Assembly: GCA_034180455.1 (NCBI GenBank)
Contig: JAXFOG010000014.1
Coordinates: 1-64,000 of the forward strand
DNA from: JAAZPT01 sp034180455
Lineage (GTDB): Bacteria > Bacillota > Clostridia > Christensenellales > Aristaeellaceae
Length of the DNA stretch: 64,000 bases
Direction of reading: 5' to 3'
Shown: one piece after another, positions 60,119-64,000 of the stretch
Layout of the letters: every line of letters begins with the position of its first letter
Numbering within the stretch: the stretch's first letter is position 1
Made by a program: the position numbers and the translations under genes
The notes under the pieces: model-generated
Databases searched by the model: none
Told to the model about the DNA's origin: nothing
Seen by the model: only the letters and a program-made list of their open reading frames with translations

Positions 60119-60878
60119 AAAACTTATAATAATTTGCAACTGGCATAGTTTCAAAGCTCATCACTAATACTGGTCGCCCATCTTCGAGCAGTTGACTAGA
60201 ATATCTTATTTCTATCAAATCTTTACTAGTACTCCAACCGAGTTCATCACCACCATTTACTTGAGGAAGCCCTAGTTCATAATAAAAATCGTTTAAACTT
60301 ACACTCGCGTCTATCCCACAAGTCATTTCGCGATTTAATGTGTTTACAGCAGCATCTATTTTGTTCTTTTCGCTATAAAAATATCTTCCGAACATAGCAT
60401 CATAACATAGAGTTTGCTTGTCATTTTCAACCATTGGTAAATTTGTCGCAACATCTTTCGACTTTTTTATTTTTTCACTATCAAGTTTTTCTTCTATTTT
60501 TTGATTTGTTTTCTCACCAATGGTTTCTTTTACTTTTTCTTTATATTCAGAAAAAGTTGTATTTACTATCGCGTTTGCTGTCGCTAAAGCAGCATTTTTT
60601 CTCTCGTTTTTAGCATTAGCAAATATAATAGCAGTCGAAGACACGCCAGCAGTAACCGCAACTGGAATATACATTTTCCAGACTAGCAAAACTTTCTCTT
60701 TTAAAGTAAGGTCTTTACTATTTTTCTCTTCGTTATACTTTATCTTATCTGCCGCCTTAGGTGCAATTTTTGCTGCCAAAAATATAGATGTAATAGCACC
60801 GCTTACTCCAAAATATGTTAAAAACTTTGCTGAAGACAAACTGCGTCCAAGTTTTGATAGCTCATTATTTATATTCAT
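60117..60878 (-). CDS. phage membrane protein family, member 2
   Basis: 253 residues. Hydrophobic segments near 18-34 and 68-88, then a charged region (VKETIGEKTNQKIEEKLDSE) and the shared C-terminal domain: VSLNDFYYELGLPQVNGGDELGW, then a short beta-rich end with SFETMPVANYY. It is a paralogue of 57997-58893 and 61597-62349. GGAGGG lies before ATG 60878. Unknown function. Confidence 0.65.
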   Translation of the reverse strand: MNINNELSKLGRSLSSAKFLTYFGVSGAITSIFLAAKIAPKAADKIKYNEEKNSKDLTLKEKVLLVWKMYIPVAVTAGVSSTAIIFANAKNERKNAALATANAIVNTTFSEYKEKVKETIGEKTNQKIEEKLDSEKIKKSKDVATNLPMVENDKQTLCYDAMFGRYFYSEKNKIDAAVNTLNREMTCGIDASVSLNDFYYELGLPQVNGGDELGWSTSKDLIEIRYSSQLLEDGRPVLVMSFETMPVANYYKF

Positions 60879-60944
60879 TTTTAATTGACCCTCCTATCAG
60901 GTGAATATACGACATATAAATTATCTCTATATCCTTTCCAAATC

Positions 60945-61367
60945 TTATAGCTGTTGTAGTGTTCCTTCTTTTTCCAAAATGTAATCACGCCCTTCAGCCA
61001 CATCCCAAACATCGTTATACCTCCATTTAAAATTTTTTATCATTTCACTCATAAATCCATAACATATTCCGGCCGTTCTATGAGTAGTAAAATGATCATC
61101 TTCAGTTTCGCTAAGCATTTCATCTAGCTGCAAATATTTATAAAAAATAAGATCCTCTATTTCAGTTTCTTTGCAATCATTGCCAAGCGCTTTTATTTCA
61201 TTTATCAATTGCTCACATAAAGCTATTATCATGAAGCTGTTCATTAGTATTTCTCTTTTCCTAACTTTAAAATGAAAAAAATCAAATGAGCTTTTTCTGT
61301 TTATGTTTCTTATTCCTTTTCGTTCTTCGCATATTTTATTACGAAGATATTCAATAACTTTTTTCAT
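60945..61367 (-). CDS. unknown phage protein
   Basis: 140 residues, helical, no membrane segment. MKKVIEYLRNKICEERKGIR at the start, LNEIKALGND-type helices, HFTTHRTAGICYGFMSEMIKNF and a C-terminus WDVAEGRDYILEKEG. No family recognised. It lies between membrane family members 2 and 3. Confidence 0.6.
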   Translation of the reverse strand: MKKVIEYLRNKICEERKGIRNINRKSSFDFFHFKVRKREILMNSFMIIALCEQLINEIKALGNDCKETEIEDLIFYKYLQLDEMLSETEDDHFTTHRTAGICYGFMSEMIKNFKWRYNDVWDVAEGRDYILEKEGTLQQL

Positions 61368-61378
61368 CGCATTTCTCC

Positions 61379-61412
61379 AGAAAAAATAAAAGCAGCATTA
61401 ATTGCCGCTTTT
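61379..61412 (-). terminator. terminator overlapping the end of the 46-residue gene
   Basis: AAAAGC (388-393 of line 61,3xx: plus 61388-61393) and GCTTTT (61407-61412), extended by weaker pairs, with a T-run on the minus strand; it contains the stop of the 61398-61538 gene. Confidence 0.7.
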
Positions 61413-61538
61413 AATTTTCTTAATAACTTCTTCGGATATTTTATCTACCATGTCCATCCTTTTTTCTTTTTCTGCTCGGTCATTTACTATCATGCTCACC
61501 ATTCCAAGTCCGATTAATAAAAGTGTAGTTAATGTCAT
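61398..61538 (-). CDS. small membrane protein (46 residues), motif-controlled
   Basis: Below usual length cut-offs. From ATG 61538 it reads MTLTTLLLIGLGMVSMIVND, then a charged helix with RAEKEKRMDMVDKISEEV, and stops at 61398. AGGAGG precedes it, motif copy 5 is 28 bases upstream, and a terminator overlaps its end. A single-span anchor with a charged tail, like other small proteins here; function unknown. Confidence 0.68.
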   Translation of the reverse strand: MTLTTLLLIGLGMVSMIVNDRAEKEKRMDMVDKISEEVIKKIKSGN

Positions 61539-61566
61539 TTTTAATAAACCTCCTAAATATTATTTT

Positions 61567-61594
61567 CATAATATAGTCTGTTTATTTCGTTGTA
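61567..61594 (-). promoter_or_regulatory. conserved motif, copy 5
   Basis: Minus strand AACGAAATAAACAG then ACTATATTATG, 28 bases before ATG 61538. It is identical to copy 4 except for one base in the core. Confidence 0.68.
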
Positions 61595-61596
61595 GT

Positions 61597-62349
61597 TCAT
61601 ATCAGGTTGAACATTTCGTCCATTTCCTCTTCATCTAATGGATGAGCTTCAAATGGCGTTTCTATCCCATAAATAACTCCTCCATCATCTTGAACTATCT
61701 CCTTTGGACTGGCAAAATCTATCCATTTGTACCCATAATATGCTTCCCCAATAAATGTGTCCCAACCAACTTTATCCCCATTTTCAACAGGCTCTTTTAT
61801 TCCAAAAAAAGCTCTGAATTCGTTTATTGTAAGATCACCTTTTAGTATAAATGTCCTATTTATTAGATATTCCGTAGTTAACAATTCCTTTAAACTCATC
61901 TCAATCGGCTTTCCGCAGTAATCTATTACAAATGTTCTCTTTTCATTTATATCGTAGTCTTGGCTTCTCTCTTCGATATATTTTTCTTTTCCATCTTCGG
62001 ATATGAAATATCTATCAGCTTCTCGTATATCTTTTATCATTCTTTCAAAATTTTTCTTAGCTGCGACAAGATTGGCAGTCATTATTGCTTTCTGGCTAAA
62101 ATTTATTCTGTCGGCAGTTAATATTGCGCCTATTGTTAACACACCTGAAAATATAGTTCGTTTGTAATCTTCGGCTAACAATAGAAAATCCTTAACAGTC
62201 TTAACTTCTTTATATTTAGATTTCTTTATTCTTTCTTCTGTATCTTTTGCTGAAAAATATCCAGTTACGCCAACTCCTACGACACCAACCCAACTAATAA
62301 TACTTGGACCATATTTTTTTAAAAAGACTTTTATTCCTTCACTATTCAT
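61597..62349 (-). CDS. phage membrane protein family, member 3
   Basis: 250 residues. One N-terminal membrane segment (IISWVGVVGVGVTGYFSA), another near 65-80, a helical region with AKKNFERMIKDIREADRYF and the shared C-terminal domain: LTINEFRAFFGIKEPVENGDKVGW, then YKWIDFASPKEIVQDDGG. An acidic C-terminus (EEEMDEMF) closes it. Paralogue of the proteins at 57997 and 60117. It overlaps the upstream gene by 4 bases. Confidence 0.65.
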   Translation of the reverse strand: MNSEGIKVFLKKYGPSIISWVGVVGVGVTGYFSAKDTEERIKKSKYKEVKTVKDFLLLAEDYKRTIFSGVLTIGAILTADRINFSQKAIMTANLVAAKKNFERMIKDIREADRYFISEDGKEKYIEERSQDYDINEKRTFVIDYCGKPIEMSLKELLTTEYLINRTFILKGDLTINEFRAFFGIKEPVENGDKVGWDTFIGEAYYGYKWIDFASPKEIVQDDGGVIYGIETPFEAHPLDEEEMDEMFNLI

Positions 62350-62690
62350 TTGATACTCCTTATGCTTATCATAAATGTTCCATCGGTTTGCCCAGCCTCT
62401 ATCTTGTAATTTTCTGGATCTTTTAACAGACCTTTGATTACATTCTCGCTTTTTCTATTTATGATTCTATCAACTAATTTTCTTTTTTCTTGCTGGCATT
62501 CAATAATATTTTTCTCTGTTTTTTTGTTTTCGTCTTTTGATGAGCCGTTATCGTTTATTGCCTTCATCAATATGTATCTATCTTCTTCGCGAGCTATTAT
62601 TTTTCCAGCCTTGTACCCAAGATACACAATTCCCGCTGCGGCTAAAAATCCAATACCTGCTTTAATAAAGCTTCCTAATAATTTGTCCAT
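62346..62690 (-). CDS. membrane-anchored coiled-coil phage protein
   Basis: 114 residues. N-terminal membrane helix (GSFIKAGIGFLAAAGIVYLG), then a Lys/Glu-rich helix and a short C-terminal beta domain with GQTDGTFMISIRS. Motif copy 6 lies 48 bases upstream, and a terminator-like hairpin is between motif and ribosome-binding site. The next gene (membrane family member 3) overlaps by ATGA, so both may be controlled by this hairpin. Confidence 0.65.
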   Translation of the reverse strand: MDKLLGSFIKAGIGFLAAAGIVYLGYKAGKIIAREEDRYILMKAINDNGSSKDENKKTEKNIIECQQEKRKLVDRIINRKSENVIKGLLKDPENYKIEAGQTDGTFMISIRSIK

Positions 62691-62701
62691 TTCAACCTCC
62701 T

Positions 62702-62728
62702 AAAAAAAGAATAGGCTTTGCGCCTATT
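62702..62728 (-). terminator. attenuator-like terminator in a 5' leader
   Basis: AATAGGC (62710-62716) and GCCTATT (62722-62728) with a seven-T run on the minus strand. It lies after motif copy 6 and before AGGAGG and ATG 62690, so it would cut short transcription started at the motif. Confidence 0.7.
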
Positions 62729-62738
62729 AAATTATTTT

Positions 62739-62764
62739 CATAATATAGGCTGTTTATTTCGTTT
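62739..62764 (-). promoter_or_regulatory. conserved motif, copy 6
   Basis: Minus strand AACGAAATAAACAG then CCTATATTATG, 48 bases before ATG 62690. Confidence 0.68.
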
Positions 62765-62796
62765 AAAAAAACAAAAGAGCATAGTTTATGCTCTTA
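62764..62796 (-). terminator. intrinsic terminator
   Basis: AAGAGCATA (62775-62783), GTT loop, TATGCTCTT (62787-62795), then TTGTTTTTTT on the minus strand. It ends the 62803-63135 gene and abuts motif copy 6, so the two units are separated. Confidence 0.88.
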
Positions 62797-62802
62797 TTTT
62801 CT

Positions 62803-63135
62803 TTATTTTCTAAAGATCTTTGTTATTCCTCCTATCCATCCTGAAGCTCTTGACGTAAATGCTCCCGTTTCTTCAAATTTCATCGCCCTACCTAGCCAAT
62901 ACGATGAAGCAATTATTGGTAAAACTATCCCAATCGTTTCCAATCCTATTCGCGTTAGATATTCTTTATTTTTTCTTTCTCCATCATCTAATGCATTCAT
63001 ATTCTCCACAAGTTTTGATAGCTTTTTTCCCCTTTGTTCTGCTTCAATATCGTTTAGTGTCGATATATCTTTGAGTGTTCGTTCGTATTCTCTCTCAAGA
63101 AGCTCTTTGTTTCTGGATCTAAAATCATTATTCAT
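62803..63135 (-). CDS. coiled-coil and membrane phage protein, motif-controlled
   Basis: 110 residues: an N-terminal helical/coiled-coil part (LLEREYERTLKDISTLNDIE), a membrane segment (TIGIVLPIIASSYWLGRAM) and a basic end (GWIGGITKIFRK). Motif copy 7 is 25 bases upstream and a terminator follows, so it is a one-gene unit. Function unknown. Confidence 0.65.
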   Translation of the reverse strand: MNNDFRSRNKELLEREYERTLKDISTLNDIEAEQRGKKLSKLVENMNALDDGERKNKEYLTRIGLETIGIVLPIIASSYWLGRAMKFEETGAFTSRASGWIGGITKIFRK

Positions 63136-63160
63136 AACAAACCTCCATAAAAATTTTCTT

Positions 63161-63187
63161 CATATAATAGCTTGTTTAACTTGTTTT
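63161..63187 (-). promoter_or_regulatory. conserved motif, copy 7 (most divergent)
   Basis: Minus strand AACAAGTTAAACAA then GCTATTATATG, 25 bases before ATG 63135. It differs most from the consensus but keeps TAAACA and the TATTATA end. Confidence 0.55.
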
Positions 63188-63377
63188 ATAACTTTACATC
63201 AAGCCTAATGCTTTTTTCTTTTCCTAGCTTTTCTGGTTCGCCCTCATTAAGTTCCAAAAATAAATAAGGTTCGTCGGTATCTTTCATTACCCTTAATGTT
63301 CCTTTTGTTGACTTCCGTTTTTCAACAAAAATTCCTATGAAAAAACCTACCAAAAACAACACACATGCTAAAACCAT
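63186..63377 (-). CDS. small membrane-anchored phage protein
   Basis: 63 residues: membrane helix MVLACVLFLVGFFIGIFVEK, then a beta hairpin with GTLRVMKDTDEPYLFLELN. Proteins of this layout (KGTLRVxxDxxEPYLFLEL) are common in Firmicutes phages; function unknown. It ends just where motif copy 7 begins. Confidence 0.68.
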   Translation of the reverse strand: MVLACVLFLVGFFIGIFVEKRKSTKGTLRVMKDTDEPYLFLELNEGEPEKLGKEKSIRLDVKL

Positions 63378-63432
63378 CTATTTTTCCTCCTTTAAAATAT
63401 ATAACATTTTTGCGTCACCTGCATGCTGACTT

Positions 63433-63843
63433 TTATCTCCTTTTCTTGTCAAGCAACCAGAAAAATCGTCTGTATGCAGTGTACCAAGCATCTTTTGAAC
63501 ACGGCAGTATGTTCTTTGCATTCATCTTTTCGTATGAAATATCTTCTATTATAGCTTGCAACATTTGTTTGCCAATTTCTTCATCAAGACACTCCTCAAC
63601 CATTTGTACTCTATCACTTAAGTATTTTCTTCTTTCTGCAATATGCTCAGTTGGATTTCCAGTTTGTCCTTTGTCTATTCTCTCTATCACGCTTGATGAT
63701 TCTTTGTAATATCCATCAAGGTCTTCAAGTTCACGGTTCCACTCATTGTATTGCATCACAAAATGCTTAAGCTCATAGTATCTATGTTTGCTTATAAAAT
63801 ACTTATTATTTTCCGATATCTTCGGTCTTATATTTGTACCCAT
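63433..63843 (-). CDS. conserved phage protein (unknown)
   Basis: 136 residues starting MGTNIRPKISENNKYFISKH, with YYELKHFVMQYNEWNREL and the C-terminus ILPCSKDAWYTAYRRFFWLL. The pattern KHRYYELKHFxxQYxEW ... PCSKDxxYxxYRxFxxLLxKKR is common to phage proteins in clostridia, sometimes near regulatory genes; the role is unknown. AGGAGG precedes the ATG. This is the last gene fully in the window. Confidence 0.65.
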   Translation of the reverse strand: MGTNIRPKISENNKYFISKHRYYELKHFVMQYNEWNRELEDLDGYYKESSSVIERIDKGQTGNPTEHIAERRKYLSDRVQMVEECLDEEIGKQMLQAIIEDISYEKMNAKNILPCSKDAWYTAYRRFFWLLDKKRR

Positions 63844-64000
63844 GTTTCCTCCTAAAATATGTTTTTTAAAACATAAATGTAGGAGGTGCCCTTATTTTTG
63901 TGTGTTTGTACGTGACAAATCAAGCTCCGCTTTTATAGAATACTTCTATAAAAAATAAACTTCGCTATTTCGTCTACATAATAATTAAATATTATTGTAC
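63844..64000. other. right edge, noncoding as seen
   Basis: A short inverted repeat TATGTTTT / AAAACATA (63858-63865, 63868-63875) lies just upstream of the last gene. The remaining bases show no frame, promoter or tRNA I can support. The prophage continues beyond the window. Confidence 0.4.

Overview
The window is AT-rich Firmicutes DNA. It most resembles a strictly anaerobic, amino-acid-fermenting clostridium of the Peptostreptococcaceae type. This is inferred from a complete glycine reductase (Stickland) gene set with in-frame selenocysteine UGA codons, from selA, selB and tRNA-Sec placed in the same cluster, and from low GC throughout. I cannot name the species.

Region 1 (1-15,000, host). 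The left edge looks like the promoter and leader of an rRNA operon that runs off the window. Two plus-strand genes follow: a YitT-type membrane protein and an alpha/beta hydrolase. From about 14,920 down to 2,237 everything reads on the minus strand: a branched-chain amino-acid permease (brnQ), then a sigma-A promoter, a tandem glycine riboswitch with a terminator, and grdX-grdE-grdB-trxB-trxA-grdA-grdC-grdD-selA-selB-tRNA-Sec. The cluster holds the glycine sensor, the reductase, its thioredoxin electron supply and the Sec decoding apparatus (selD is not in the window). GrdA and GrdB are each split in a naive ORF scan because Sec is encoded by UGA.

Region 2 (about 14,950 to the right edge, prophage). 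About 49 kb of continuous minus-strand genes form a siphovirus-like prophage inserted upstream of brnQ. In transcription order (right to left) there is: an early/accessory region of small membrane and coiled-coil proteins (63.8-56.5 kb); replication (a 1315-residue helicase-primase-family B polymerase fusion, an SSB-like protein, an SF2 helicase); a noncoding repeat array (49.2-48.9 kb); two nucleases; an RNA-polymerase-like DFDGD protein; an AT-rich gap; packaging (small terminase candidate, HNH, large terminase); head (portal, protease-capsid fusion); tail (2105-residue tape measure, Dit, Tal, fibre); lysis (amidase, holins); and a Tn916-like Xis/Int pair. Three cargo genes with their own promoter and/or terminator interrupt the late region. 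The other prophage end, and any repressor, lie outside the window.

The most interesting candidate system is the combination of (i) a 944-residue phage protein with the DFDGD metal-binding signature of single-chain RNA polymerases, flanked by helix-turn-helix segments, and (ii) seven copies of a conserved non-sigma-A-like promoter motif. Most copies start a small transcription unit closed by an intrinsic terminator. A phage-specific transcription system is the inference; it needs experiments. The tag-like LGMKWG and RYPLGSGE motifs on this protein and its neighbours raise the possibility that it is packaged in the virion.
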